In this document: positions 55,434-64,000 of the stretch, one piece after another
How positions within the stretch are numbered: the stretch's first letter is position 1
How the letters are laid out: each line of letters starts with the position of its first letter
NCBI GenBank assembly: GCA_959606905.1
Contig: CAUHML010000002.1
Coordinates: 62,001-126,000, forward strand
Length of the DNA: 64,000 nt
Direction: 5' to 3'
Source: an uncultured Bacteroides sp.
Lineage (GTDB): Bacteria > Bacteroidota > Bacteroidia > Bacteroidales > Bacteroidaceae
Made by a program: the position numbers and the translations under genes
Notes under the pieces: generated by a model
Told to the model about the DNA's origin: nothing
Databases searched by the model: none
Seen by the model: only the letters and a program-made list of their open reading frames with translations

Positions 55434-57020
55434 ATGACTAGAAATGAAGAATATGCAGCTACTTATGGTAAGTATGCAATGGAACAAATGAGACGCTACG
55501 GAATTCCGGCATCGGTGACACTAGCACAAGGAATATTGGAGAGTAGTAACGGATGGAGTGAACTGTCCGTAAAGGGAAATGCACATTTCGGTATAAAATG
55601 TACGGGTGACTGGCTAAAGAATGGTGGCAGCTATTTGGTTTATACGGATGATCGGGCAGATGAGAAATTTTGTACATATGCTACTGTTGGTGATTCATAC
55701 GAACACCATTCGGCTTTTTTGAAAGAAAATGTGCGGTATAGAACTTGTTTTGCGCTTGCGCCGGACGATTATCGTGGCTGGTGTGAAGGTCTGCAACGTG
55801 CCGGATATGCTACGGGTGATAATTATGCGAAGCATTTACAGCAAATTATAGAGAAGAACGGACTAACCAAATATGACCAGGCAGTGATGAAGGAGGTGGA
55901 AGAGAAGGGCATAAGTATAGGTACAGATATCACTCTCCGGAAGGTGCGAGGACAGGAAGCAACGGCAGGGAATTTTTCTCTTCCCTTACGCAGGGAGTCC
56001 TTTATGCTAGTAACATCCGCTTTCGGGATGCGTAAGGACCCGATGGACGGTAGCCGTTCGCAAATGCATAAAGGAGTGGACGTACAGACCCGTCATGAAG
56101 CTGTGTTAGCTACGGAAACCGGTGGTAAGGTAACGGCTGTCAATGAGAATCCGCAAACTCCGGGTGGCAAGTCGGTACAGATTGAATATAGCAGAGGAGA
56201 CGGAAGCCGATATGAAGTGAGTTATCTTCATCTGGACTCTGTCCAAGTGAAAGTCGGAGAAACTGTGCGTGCAGGGCAACAAGTAGCGGTGACGGGGAAT
56301 ACCGGTACACGTACTACGGGGGAACACTTGCATATAGGCGTGAAGCAAACGGCAGCTAACGGTCATGTGCGTGACTTAGACCCGGTTGCTTATATGGCCG
56401 AGATAGCAGAGTGCGCGAACTTACAGACTGAAATACTGTATAACGGTGAAAATCTGATGGCTAAATATATGCCTGAACATAACAAACCGGATAATGGGAT
56501 AAATAAACCGGAGGAACAGTCTCTTTCAGCAGAGGGCTGGATGAAGAAACTGCTTTCCTCGGAAGATTCCGGTATTGGGCTCGGCGGTGATCCAATCATG
56601 GAGATGATTACTGCGCTTTACACCGGATTGCTGGCTTTGGCAGGAAAGTTTGATGGTAAGAAGCAGGAAGAAGGGAAGAAACAGCTGATGTTTGATGCTA
56701 CAGAGGCGTGCCTTACCAGAAAGATTGATATCGGTTCGTTTGTTTCCTCGGCGGAGAAATGCCATATCCAATTGACAGAGGGGGGCACCCCTATACTTGA
56801 GGCAATTGTAAACGGCCGGAGGATCAGCCATGAATTAACGAGAGGGGAGGTAAATGCGTTGACAAAAACGTTGGGAAATGAAGAATTGAATGATGAGGGT
56901 AAGCAGCAGTGTATCTCGTCTGTTGTAGGACGAATTGTGTTAACGGAACAGACTTCGATGAATTATAATCGGGAAATGGAACAGGAAGAACTGCGCAGGG
57001 AAGGTGTAAAGATAAGCTAG
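55434..57020 (+). CDS. Glucosaminidase-M23 bifunctional peptidoglycan hydrolase
   Basis: 528 residues. The N-terminal glucosaminidase (LytG/FlgJ-like) domain spans about 5-140, with PASVTLAQGILESSNGWSEL (Glu near residue 36) and AHFGIKC. The M23 domain spans about 185-320 with intact ligands: His212 and Asp216 in HKGVD, and His298 and His300 in EHLHIG. The C-terminal part contains the shared module (about 435-500). No signal peptide is seen, so export must use another route, possibly the conjugation system itself. It would cut both glycan strands and peptides, opening the wall for transfer, like VirB1. Confidence 0.85.
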   Translation: MTRNEEYAATYGKYAMEQMRRYGIPASVTLAQGILESSNGWSELSVKGNAHFGIKCTGDWLKNGGSYLVYTDDRADEKFCTYATVGDSYEHHSAFLKENVRYRTCFALAPDDYRGWCEGLQRAGYATGDNYAKHLQQIIEKNGLTKYDQAVMKEVEEKGISIGTDITLRKVRGQEATAGNFSLPLRRESFMLVTSAFGMRKDPMDGSRSQMHKGVDVQTRHEAVLATETGGKVTAVNENPQTPGGKSVQIEYSRGDGSRYEVSYLHLDSVQVKVGETVRAGQQVAVTGNTGTRTTGEHLHIGVKQTAANGHVRDLDPVAYMAEIAECANLQTEILYNGENLMAKYMPEHNKPDNGINKPEEQSLSAEGWMKKLLSSEDSGIGLGGDPIMEMITALYTGLLALAGKFDGKKQEEGKKQLMFDATEACLTRKIDIGSFVSSAEKCHIQLTEGGTPILEAIVNGRRISHELTRGEVNALTKTLGNEELNDEGKQQCISSVVGRIVLTEQTSMNYNREMEQEELRREGVKIS

Positions 57021-57180
57021 GGTATAATTTATTCATTGTAACTACAATCAATAACTGAACCGATTCATTTTAAAGTTGCTTAATTCAATATTTTTTATTA
57101 TTTTCGTGGTGTAATTTATTATTAAATAAAGTATGGATAAAATAAATTCATGAATATAATTGAAATATAGAGGATTACCG

Positions 57181-59943
57181 ATGAAAAAAATAAAGAAACT
57201 ACTACCTTATATAGGTTCAATTATTCTCCTTTTTATCAGTTTAGTAGTTGGTACTCCACTCGGAGTGCTTTCGGCTGTATTATTAGCTTGTGTAGTTTTT
57301 TCATTACTTACTATGCCATTGGTCTCTTTACCTGTTATATTATATATTTCGGCTTTCGTAGTTATAGTTGTTGTATTGAAGAATATTCGTAAATTACCGA
57401 TAAGGTATTTAAAGCTGATACAGCCTGTGTGGTGGATTACACATATCTCTTTGTTATCTCTATTCGGTTGGGGGTGCTGGGAGGCAATATCCAAGGAAAA
57501 CTTCACTCTGACTCCTACGGAAAATTATCTGTGTGCAATGATAGGCGTTATCCTGGGAGTAGTCAGTGTTTCATTACCAATAATTATTGGCAATACATCC
57601 AAAAGCCTTGTTGAATATCAGAATAAACTTATTGCCGGAATCTTTAAAAAAGAAGTGGCTTATAAGGCTATGTTTGTATTTGTCATTCCCTTGCTTGCAC
57701 TTAGCTTGTTCTTGTTCTTCTTTTTTCATAATCCAGTCTATGGCAAGGAGGAATATATTTGGGAAAACCGTATAGCAGCCTTTATTCTGACTTCCTGCAT
57801 CTATTCAATATGTTTATTCACTTACTTTATGCGTAGATTTGTGGAATATGCCATTAATACCGATGAGGTAATACTGGATAGAATAGGCAAGGCTATTGAG
57901 CGACTGAAACGACAGAAAGGTTTGTCGTCACTATATGATGAATATGCGGAGGTCTATATACAGATTCTGATGAAGAAGGGCAAAGAGCAATCTTATGTAG
58001 GATTGAATGAAAGCTTTAAATCTCTTTCAGAATATGTGACGGTAATTATAAAGGAAATTAGAAAGAATAATTATTCCGATAATTATGAAGGAGCGATGCG
58101 GTATAGACGGTTCTTGAATAAATATAGTCAGTCTTTTTTTAATATCTGGAGGTTGGTTTATGCCGATAATCCAATCTATACTTATTATTTTTCGGAAGAA
58201 TATGAAAGAATTATAAAGAATGCACTAGAACACTCAGACAGAGATGTGTATGGACAATTACTGTCTGCTTACCAGCGAATTGCATTTGAGATAACCAATG
58301 AGGAGGCTGAAGCTATACCTGTAGCAGGTACTATTTCTTGGGAGTGGTTCTTCAATATCGTCAAAGATGGAAGTTTCGATGTATCAAAAATACATTTCGT
58401 GGGCATTTACCTCTTTCAGGTAATGAAAGCTATTGTTAAAAGAGACAATGTAGTATCGTTTAATCTTTTCGTCTCCACTATTGTTGATGGTATATGGGTG
58501 TTTTTTAATACAAATTATCCTTCATCGGTACGCCCTTACAATGAAAAATATTATATCGTTGAAAGAAAAACTATTTTGATGTACACTCCTGCTGAGTATC
58601 ATGAACTGTTGAATGAGTGTAAGAAAATGGAACGCTCCGGAGAATTGAGCAGCCTTGTTTCCAAGAAGTTTGCACTTAACTCGATTTCTTTAATAGTAGC
58701 AATGGTGGGAGCTTACTGCCTATTTAAGGGAAAATATAAGCTTGTGAATGTCATTTTTGAATATAACCAACCCAAAAATGCGAATATACAATATTTAAAT
58801 GAAGATATTTCTCCTGACAATATAGATGTATTGTTGAAATGGATGAATGACTATTATCTCTTTCAGGGAACTTATTTCAATCTTTGGGATGATCACAATG
58901 ATGGAGGGTTCTGGTTCGGCAAATATATCAGTCTGCTTTTCTATAGGATATATGAAAACGTGAATAATTGGCGGATGTCAGTGAGCTATGATGGGAAAAA
59001 CGGACAGGATCTGGAGGCGGATAAGTTCAACCTGAATAAGATTAAAGACTATATTAATGCTTTAGATGAAACGATAATTGACGGATGCGGACTTTCGACG
59101 TCAAGCCGTCAGGCTGTGGTTCAAAAGATTGAAAGCCTTATTGTGCAATTGACCGTACAACAAGCACGTGTTCAGGAAGAACAGGTACTTGACCCTAAAA
59201 AGGTTGATAATTTTAAGAAGATGGTACATAGCTATATTACTGATACTACTCCATGGGTGAATGTATTCAGAACTGCTTCTTCGGAGAATGATACCGCGAA
59301 GATGGTGGAGTGGGCTTTTGTCGTTTCAGAAAATACGATTATAGAAAAATCATTCCTGGCAGAACAAGACTCGGGAATCTATTCAGGATTTTCTCATGCT
59401 GTTGCGGAAAAGATGATTGTGAAATTTGCTTTCCAGCTGGAACGTAAACTACGTACATTTGCACAGCTAAATCCTGTGGATATAAATAGTGCCGGCTATC
59501 TGACCAAGAGTGATTATAAAAAGAAAATAGTCAAGTTATACGGTTATATAGTTGTGTTTGTAAATTACTATAAGGTTTATGATTTCTTGTCTCCCGATGA
59601 CTTTTGTTCCGTACAAGACAATGGTCCAATGGCTCGTATTAAAGGTGGCCCGGTAATATATTCCATTGGAGACCGAAATGATGAAACTTCACGTATGATT
59701 GTATTTCGTGCTTCGGATTTTACTATGGTTAATATCAAGCAAACTAAAGATTTGGTAGTGGACCTGAATAAAAAATCCAGTAGAATGAAGTTCTTATTGA
59801 AGAAAATGCGGTATGGTCTCTTACGAATAGCTCCTGAAGAACGCGAAGCATATCTGAGACGACAAGTTGAAATTCATTTTGAATATCAATTCACTTTGCA
59901 TGTGAAAGCGAACGCAGAAATACAGTTACTTTCAAATATTTAA
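57181..59943 (+). CDS. Large polytopic membrane protein of unknown function
   Basis: 920 residues from ATG 57181; a TTG at 57160 is possible. About six hydrophobic helices lie in the first 240 residues (about 8-26, 31-50, 55-72, 88-105, 128-150, 170-190, 210-230). A soluble region of nearly 680 residues follows, helical, with many aromatic residues. No known domain found. It is transcribed alone, after a 160-base gap from the hydrolase gene, and ends at a strong bidirectional terminator shared with the Septu operon. Size, isolation and place next to a defence operon make a defence or sensor role possible, but nothing in the sequence proves it. Confidence 0.7.
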   Translation: MKKIKKLLPYIGSIILLFISLVVGTPLGVLSAVLLACVVFSLLTMPLVSLPVILYISAFVVIVVVLKNIRKLPIRYLKLIQPVWWITHISLLSLFGWGCWEAISKENFTLTPTENYLCAMIGVILGVVSVSLPIIIGNTSKSLVEYQNKLIAGIFKKEVAYKAMFVFVIPLLALSLFLFFFFHNPVYGKEEYIWENRIAAFILTSCIYSICLFTYFMRRFVEYAINTDEVILDRIGKAIERLKRQKGLSSLYDEYAEVYIQILMKKGKEQSYVGLNESFKSLSEYVTVIIKEIRKNNYSDNYEGAMRYRRFLNKYSQSFFNIWRLVYADNPIYTYYFSEEYERIIKNALEHSDRDVYGQLLSAYQRIAFEITNEEAEAIPVAGTISWEWFFNIVKDGSFDVSKIHFVGIYLFQVMKAIVKRDNVVSFNLFVSTIVDGIWVFFNTNYPSSVRPYNEKYYIVERKTILMYTPAEYHELLNECKKMERSGELSSLVSKKFALNSISLIVAMVGAYCLFKGKYKLVNVIFEYNQPKNANIQYLNEDISPDNIDVLLKWMNDYYLFQGTYFNLWDDHNDGGFWFGKYISLLFYRIYENVNNWRMSVSYDGKNGQDLEADKFNLNKIKDYINALDETIIDGCGLSTSSRQAVVQKIESLIVQLTVQQARVQEEQVLDPKKVDNFKKMVHSYITDTTPWVNVFRTASSENDTAKMVEWAFVVSENTIIEKSFLAEQDSGIYSGFSHAVAEKMIVKFAFQLERKLRTFAQLNPVDINSAGYLTKSDYKKKIVKLYGYIVVFVNYYKVYDFLSPDDFCSVQDNGPMARIKGGPVIYSIGDRNDETSRMIVFRASDFTMVNIKQTKDLVVDLNKKSSRMKFLLKKMRYGLLRIAPEEREAYLRRQVEIHFEYQFTLHVKANAEIQLLSNI

Positions 59944-59974
59944 TTATAAGAGTGTAAAATGTTGTGCTGAGAAT

Positions 59975-60023
59975 AAAAAACAGCTGAAACAATGGATTAA
60001 TATTTGTTTCAGCTGTCTTTTTT
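59975..60023. terminator. Bidirectional terminator between the membrane protein and ptuB
   Basis: ACAGCTGAAACAA (59980-59992) pairs perfectly over 13 bases with TTGTTTCAGCTGT (60004-60016), loop of 11. It is flanked by an A-run on the left (59975-59980) and a T-run on the right (60018-60023), so it can end both converging transcripts. It is the clearest terminator in the window. Confidence 0.9.
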
Positions 60024-60041
60024 ATAGGGAAAGCAAAAAGG

Positions 60042-60629
60042 CTATTGTGCCGTACTATTTCTGTACAGCTGCCGAACCATGCTTTCAAATTCGCCGATTG
60101 CTTCTACCAATTCATCTTCAGTGAGATAATTCTTCATTTGGACAACGTAAAGTGCTATTGTTTTCCGACGTTCCAAAAGACTATTCTCGTTCAAATTGAA
60201 GTAGGTGATTGTCTTTTCTCCTTTAGACGAGTTACTGACAGGCAGAACATCACCTGTGAAAGCGAACTCAATATAATCTGAAGGGTTATCTTCTACCGGA
60301 TTTATCAAGTCGTTATAATCGGACTTTGATGTTATGCATTTGTCCTTGAATTTTGCTCCATATTCTTCCGCATTGCAAGAAACCATCATGTTATAATAAT
60401 CAAAAGTCTTTTCCGGGAAGAGATTGCGTGTCCGATAATGGTCAATATGGCAATCTGCTCCTCCATTCAAGCGAATTTCTGAATACGCACAACAGTGACC
60501 TTGTTCTGTCAGAATATGTGTCCGTAGTTGAGAACGTATAGGGGTGGCTTCATCCCAAGTGCGAGGTTTATTATGTGCTACAAACTTAGAAAAAAAGCCA
60601 GGTATGCTTTTTTTTATAATCTGTTTCAT
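60042..60629 (-). CDS. ptuB: HNH endonuclease of a Septu-type defence system (PtuB-like)
   Basis: 195 residues. The HNH core is at about 44-101: CCAYSE, then CHIDHYRTRN with His61, Asp63 and His64, then YYNMMVSCN. This CxxH..HxDH arrangement is that of the HNH family paired with AAA ATPases in Septu and in Ec78-type retrons. The start overlaps the stop of the ATPase gene by four bases (ATGA), so the two are translationally coupled. In Septu, PtuB is the nuclease effector held by PtuA until phage attack. Confidence 0.85.
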   Translation of the reverse strand: MKQIIKKSIPGFFSKFVAHNKPRTWDEATPIRSQLRTHILTEQGHCCAYSEIRLNGGADCHIDHYRTRNLFPEKTFDYYNMMVSCNAEEYGAKFKDKCITSKSDYNDLINPVEDNPSDYIEFAFTGDVLPVSNSSKGEKTITYFNLNENSLLERRKTIALYVVQMKNYLTEDELVEAIGEFESMVRQLYRNSTAQ

Positions 60630-61654
60630 GCTTTTTTCTTTTTACGAATGACTTCCATGCGTAAAAGAATGAGGGCAGGATCTGAAAATCCCAATACTTC
60701 TTCCATGGCTGTCATTTTCTGTTTGAATTCCTCAGATTCGTACTTATCATCCCATATCAATGTTTTCAGCTCAGTCAGTCTGTCTTCTATTTCGGGGACT
60801 CTCAGGTATTTTACTCCTTGTAATTCGCTTAAAACTTTCTCAATACTCCAACCATAAGGGCTATTATCACAAAGCTTTACTTTTACATATCCTTCGTCAT
60901 CTCTTATGAAGAATCGTATTTCCTCTTTATGAGCAGATGCGATTATTTGTGGGGATTGTGTCGCTACCATAATCTGACAGTCGTTAGATTCGGAACAACG
61001 ACGAAGAACAGACAAGATTCGTGTCTGCCATGCGGGGTGCAGTGAGCTTTCCGGTTCGTCAATCAGTATGACATGGCCTTTCATGTCTTCCGTGAACAGC
61101 ACAAATACTTTAGAAAGTATCTGTTTCTCGCCATTAGACAAACCTTCGATACCAAATTCTTCTTTTGCCGTATTGGTAAAAATGAGTTTCTTTTCCCGGC
61201 TGATTCCTTTAAAGTGTATCTGCAAATCAAATCCTTTGAATATATCATCAATCAGTGACTGGATTTCAGCATAGGCTTCGAAGCTTGTTTTACCTTTTTC
61301 ATATACGAACTTATCTACATAACTTAGAATTTCATTCTGAAGTTGTTCAATGGAAATGTCAGTATTGGTAGGGTAGAATCTGACTTTAGAAAAGTCTTCC
61401 GTATATCTCTTGTCTTCAGTGGCTATCGGCAGGGTAAATGTATTGATTCCTTTATCATCTAATACAGTGATAATGCTCCGAGGTTTATCGCTCGCAAGGG
61501 TTCCGGAAATAATATCTCTGAAAAGAGTAGTCTTTCCGTTTCCATTGACTCCTGTTATCACTATCAAATTTAGAGGCTCATCTCCCAAACAAAAATCAAT
61601 ATCAAAGTCTTTGAAAACTCTGAATTTGTCAATATGTATATGTTTTAATTTCAT
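60626..61654 (-). CDS. ptuA: AAA/ABC-type ATPase of a Septu-type defence system (PtuA-like)
   Basis: 342 residues. Walker A GVNGNGKTT at 35-43, ABC-like signature LSNGEKQ at about 172, Walker B VILIDEPESSLHP at about 195-207, and the ATQSPQII segment in place of a His-loop. This is the compact ABC-like ATPase seen in PtuA and OLD-type proteins, here without a Toprim nuclease domain. Together with PtuB it forms a two-protein antiphage system in which ATP binding controls the nuclease. No retron reverse transcriptase or ncRNA is adjacent, so it is Septu rather than a retron. It lies two bases after the TetR gene. Confidence 0.88.
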   Translation of the reverse strand: MKLKHIHIDKFRVFKDFDIDFCLGDEPLNLIVITGVNGNGKTTLFRDIISGTLASDKPRSIITVLDDKGINTFTLPIATEDKRYTEDFSKVRFYPTNTDISIEQLQNEILSYVDKFVYEKGKTSFEAYAEIQSLIDDIFKGFDLQIHFKGISREKKLIFTNTAKEEFGIEGLSNGEKQILSKVFVLFTEDMKGHVILIDEPESSLHPAWQTRILSVLRRCSESNDCQIMVATQSPQIIASAHKEEIRFFIRDDEGYVKVKLCDNSPYGWSIEKVLSELQGVKYLRVPEIEDRLTELKTLIWDDKYESEEFKQKMTAMEEVLGFSDPALILLRMEVIRKKKKA

Positions 61655-61656
61655 AT

Positions 61657-62298
61657 TCAGAAAATCGTTTTTTGCATCGGTTCTTTATATTTAATCTCTT
61701 CATACAAGTTCATCATGTGGGCGAGCAGTATATTTGCTTTTTTATTATATGGAAGAAAGTATGATTGTAAGGTTACTGCCATATATGCGAAATGAAATTT
61801 TTCCGCAGTAAATTCTATATTTATATCCTTTACTTCTTTGTGGCTAACAGCCAACTCGATAACTCCTTCCCAGCATTTCTGCTCCTGTTCAAACAAATTT
61901 TTTATTCGGTCTGCAAATTCCGGATAAAGATTAAATGCGTTAAAAAAGAAACTGAGAACAGAGGCAAAATCATCTTGTGTCACATCTTTAATGGATTCGT
62001 CAAAGTTCTTCCAGTTATCAATATAGTCATGTATGAACTGCAATAAGGTTTTCTTTTCTTTCTGAAAAAAGAAAGCGAAGTATTCCTGCACCCTTTGATA
62101 ATAAAATTCAGTCGTTGCGCGAAAAATTTCCTCTTTATCCTTGAAATAGAAATAAATATTACTACGGGTAAAGCCAGTACATTTTTCAATGTCATCAATG
62201 GTTATATTCCCCATATTTTTTCTCAGAAGAAGTTTGAAGCAGCCCTCCAATATCTGCTTTTTCTTTCTTTCCTCTTTTTCTATATCTTTCGTTCTCAT
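61657..62298 (-). CDS. TetR-family regulator, first gene of the Septu operon
   Basis: 213 residues. The N-terminal helix-turn-helix (about 13-60, with TIDDIEKCTGFTRSNIYFYFKDKEEIF) is typical of TetR regulators. The helical C-terminal part would bind a ligand and dimerise. It is separated from ptuA by only two bases, so regulator and defence genes share a transcript. TetR proteins usually repress their own operon and are relieved by a small molecule. Confidence 0.9.
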   Translation of the reverse strand: MRTKDIEKEERKKKQILEGCFKLLLRKNMGNITIDDIEKCTGFTRSNIYFYFKDKEEIFRATTEFYYQRVQEYFAFFFQKEKKTLLQFIHDYIDNWKNFDESIKDVTQDDFASVLSFFFNAFNLYPEFADRIKNLFEQEQKCWEGVIELAVSHKEVKDINIEFTAEKFHFAYMAVTLQSYFLPYNKKANILLAHMMNLYEEIKYKEPMQKTIF

Positions 62299-62566
62299 GA
62301 ATCTATTTTTAGCTAAAAGTAAAGTAAAAATAACTACCAGACTAATGCATAAGTATCTTTTCTGATATTAAGAATTATCCAGCTTACTACAAAGATAATA
62401 CTATTTTCTTAATTTTCATTTGCGTAAGAGCAGATACTTTTATGTGAAAACATTCATCACTCTTTAAATATCAGAGAGGACTTGCTCCTTTTCATGAACC
62501 ATACTTGTAAACCGTCCTCATCTCCGAACAGGTATTTTGTCGTTGGGGAGTCGTATATCGAGAAAT
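62299..62566. promoter_or_regulatory. Upstream region of the tetR-ptuA-ptuB operon
   Basis: 268 bases, no gene. On the minus strand TATCTTTG (62397-62390) fits the -7 box TAnnTTTG, giving a leader of about 85 bases. An imperfect inverted repeat AGTATCTTT (62352-62360) / AAAGATAATACT (62391-62402) overlaps the box and may be the TetR operator. Nothing else was recognised. Confidence 0.45.
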
Positions 62567-64000
62567 TTAAGGTAATTTATTTTTCTTAATCCAAAAATAT
62601 TTTTGTCCGTTGGAAATAAATCCGGGTAAATTCGAGATATTTAATTCAAATAATTCTTTGGTTTGCTCGTAATATGATAGCAACTCATCTAAACGTTCGT
62701 CAGACAGCCTTTTTTTCTTTTTTAAATCCTTTAATGAAATCATAGACAATGAAGTGTTTTCCGCGGGACACCCTAATATATATTCATGTATCCATGCCAA
62801 ATTGCGGCGTTTTAGTTTTCTATTGGATATTTTGCACACCTTGTTCTCGTTAGCTGTTCTGAGATAATATCTGACTAATCGTTTACGTATTTTCCGGGTA
62901 GATCTATATTTAATCTCAGATAAAGTATCATTATTTACTGCGAGGCTTTCAACCGGAACCGGCTCCGGACAGTCACACTTTTTTCTATTTTTTCTTCTGT
63001 TTGTGCTATGTGACTTAATGTCCACTTGTTCAGAAGAAATTGCTTTTATAAACTCCATTACACGTTTCAGTTCACGGGTATCAACTAAAAGATAATGCCC
63101 AAAAGCTGAAAGTAGTGAATCCGGCATGTTCCAACTGTCCGAGTTTGTAAACCAAACGGGCATTTGGTGATCGAAATGGTTTGCAAAGTTTCTTTCTTGA
63201 CGTTGATTTTCCTGTAAGTGGTAATAGCATGTCATCAACGAGTCGAGTTTACTTCTGTAATTGCCAGACCGACGAAAGGATTCGCTTAGATGGTGCATTA
63301 CTGAACGGTTATCCTGTTCAATCTGTGTCAGTAGAGTATCAATTCCGGCTGATAATGCATTTAGTTCCAGAGTTTGCCGTTTTCCAGGAAATATCACCCA
63401 ACCCTGTGTCATGCTATTTTGTGGGAAATCCAAACTATACATATTCCGGTTGTTTTCTTTGTACATAATATCAGCCCGTAATTGTTCTGTGGATACAAGC
63501 ATCCTTCTTTTCTTTATAGAAATCAGTCCGGCGTACCTGTCTATCATGTTTTGTACTTGAAGTACAAAATTATTATAAGTATCCGGTTCGCCTCCATATA
63601 GTTGAAATCCCAATAAACGGCAATTATATTCTGCCATCTGTTCGGATAAAGAAGAATTTGCTTTCTCATTCTGATAGCCGGTTGCCCCAATCAGAACAAT
63701 CATATTGGTTTCCTTTTTATTGTTTTCCAATTTTCCCAAAGCTTCTTTTAATGCCGATGAAGAAATAGTTGGAGATATCGGTTTGTATTTTTCTATATGA
63801 TCGGTAATAGAATATAAGGAATCCATAAAGGATTGGAAAGTCTTTTCCTTATTAATGTGTACAAACTGTTTTTCCCCCTTTTTAAATCCTAAAACTGCAT
63901 TGAAAGAATAGTTGACATATTCATTTGAAGATTCTATCTTTCCCTGAAGATTTTGAATGGTGTTCACTAATTGCGGGAATTGGTCAATAACTTGTTCTTC
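62567..64000 (-). CDS. TssR-like T6SS protein, 5' end beyond the window
   Basis: The frame is open from 64000 to the stop at 62567-62569. The GTG at 63967 is only internal, so at least 477 C-terminal residues are present. A von Willebrand A-like core is seen (NMIVLIGATGYQ, SEQMAEYNCRLLGFQLYG). Later regions are helical, with MPVWFTNSDSWNMPDSLLSAFG and a basic tail. This matches TssR, a component specific to the T6SS subtype iii of Bacteroidetes, by motif memory only. It would explain the Hcp-toxin fusion at 35962. Without the N-terminal half the call stays tentative. Confidence 0.6.
   Translation of the reverse strand, partial: EEQVIDQFPQLVNTIQNLQGKIESSNEYVNYSFNAVLGFKKGEKQFVHINKEKTFQSFMDSLYSITDHIEKYKPISPTISSSALKEALGKLENNKKETNMIVLIGATGYQNEKANSSLSEQMAEYNCRLLGFQLYGGEPDTYNNFVLQVQNMIDRYAGLISIKKRRMLVSTEQLRADIMYKENNRNMYSLDFPQNSMTQGWVIFPGKRQTLELNALSAGIDTLLTQIEQDNRSVMHHLSESFRRSGNYRSKLDSLMTCYYHLQENQRQERNFANHFDHQMPVWFTNSDSWNMPDSLLSAFGHYLLVDTRELKRVMEFIKAISSEQVDIKSHSTNRRKNRKKCDCPEPVPVESLAVNNDTLSEIKYRSTRKIRKRLVRYYLRTANENKVCKISNRKLKRRNLAWIHEYILGCPAENTSLSMISLKDLKKKKRLSDERLDELLSYYEQTKELFELNISNLPGFISNGQKYFWIKKNKLP

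Noticed and set aside
60042..61654. Retron of the Ec78 type, which also carries PtuA-PtuB-like proteins
   Set aside because: No reverse transcriptase gene or msr-msd-like structure is adjacent; the upstream gene is a TetR regulator.
1..64000. Relaxase, integrase, excisionase, oriT or tRNA attachment site
   Set aside because: Searched for by motif and context; none was found. These functions must lie outside the window.
1..64000. CRISPR arrays, rRNA or tRNA genes, insertion sequences
   Set aside because: No regularly spaced repeats, RNA gene signatures, transposase frames or flanking terminal repeats were seen.

Overview
The window looks like part of a large Bacteroides/Bacteroidales integrative conjugative element (ICE). 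The evidence is a contiguous Bacteroidetes-type tra operon (traF end, traG, traJ, traK, a traL-like gene, traM, traN, traO, coupling protein), several -7 boxes of the Bacteroides form TAnnTTTG, many lipoproteins, fimbrillin-like proteins, and at the right edge the C-terminal part of a gene resembling tssR of the Bacteroidetes type VI secretion system (T6SS subtype iii). Large T6SS-bearing ICEs of the Bacteroidales (genetic architectures GA1 and GA2) are known to combine such tra genes with T6SS genes. I infer that this is an ICE of that kind. I see no integrase, relaxase, attachment site, tRNA, rRNA or CRISPR array.

Layout. 1-16.6 kb (+): mating-pair-formation operon, with a fimbrillin-like lipoprotein inserted between traF and traG, three periplasmic proteins where CTnDOT has traH/traI, and a VirD4-type coupling protein at the end. 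16.6-26.1 kb: AT-rich cargo consisting of a TPR-CHAT protease with a small partner gene (-), an XRE regulator, a small membrane protein, a HipBA toxin-antitoxin pair with its own operator, and a bacterial ionotropic-glutamate-receptor-like channel. 26.6-33.6 kb: an M23 endopeptidase divergent from a DUF4099 / hypothetical / Toprim-DUF3991 / PH-domain operon. 33.8-40.1 kb (-): an antibacterial cargo island with a secreted trypsin-like protease, a TonB-C-terminal lipoprotein, a T6SS Hcp (TssD)-toxin-44 fusion, and an array of candidate immunity genes that includes a recent tandem duplication and a frame-disrupted copy.

40.4-57.0 kb (+): accessory conjugation genes, including a degenerate M23 protein ending at a possible -1 frameshift site, radical SAM and NUMOD4 proteins, duplicated beta-helix proteins, a second fimbrillin, an ArdC-like protein that has lost its zinc ligands, and a glucosaminidase-M23 peptidoglycan hydrolase. 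Several of these share a roughly 55-residue C-terminal module, and a partly overlapping set ends in a short basic tail. 57.2-59.9 kb: a large membrane protein of unknown function. 60.0-62.3 kb (-): a Septu-type (PtuA ATPase + PtuB HNH) defence operon headed by a TetR regulator. 62.6 kb to the end (-): tssR-like partial gene.

How the parts fit. The tra operon builds the transfer channel. The wall hydrolases and fimbrillins probably help cell contact and channel insertion. The C-terminal-module proteins may act in, or travel to, the recipient. Cargo gives the host phage defence (Septu, possibly TPR-CHAT), element maintenance (HipBA), and weapons for the co-resident T6SS (Hcp-toxin with immunity genes). 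Domain calls are from motif recognition by eye; no database search was possible.
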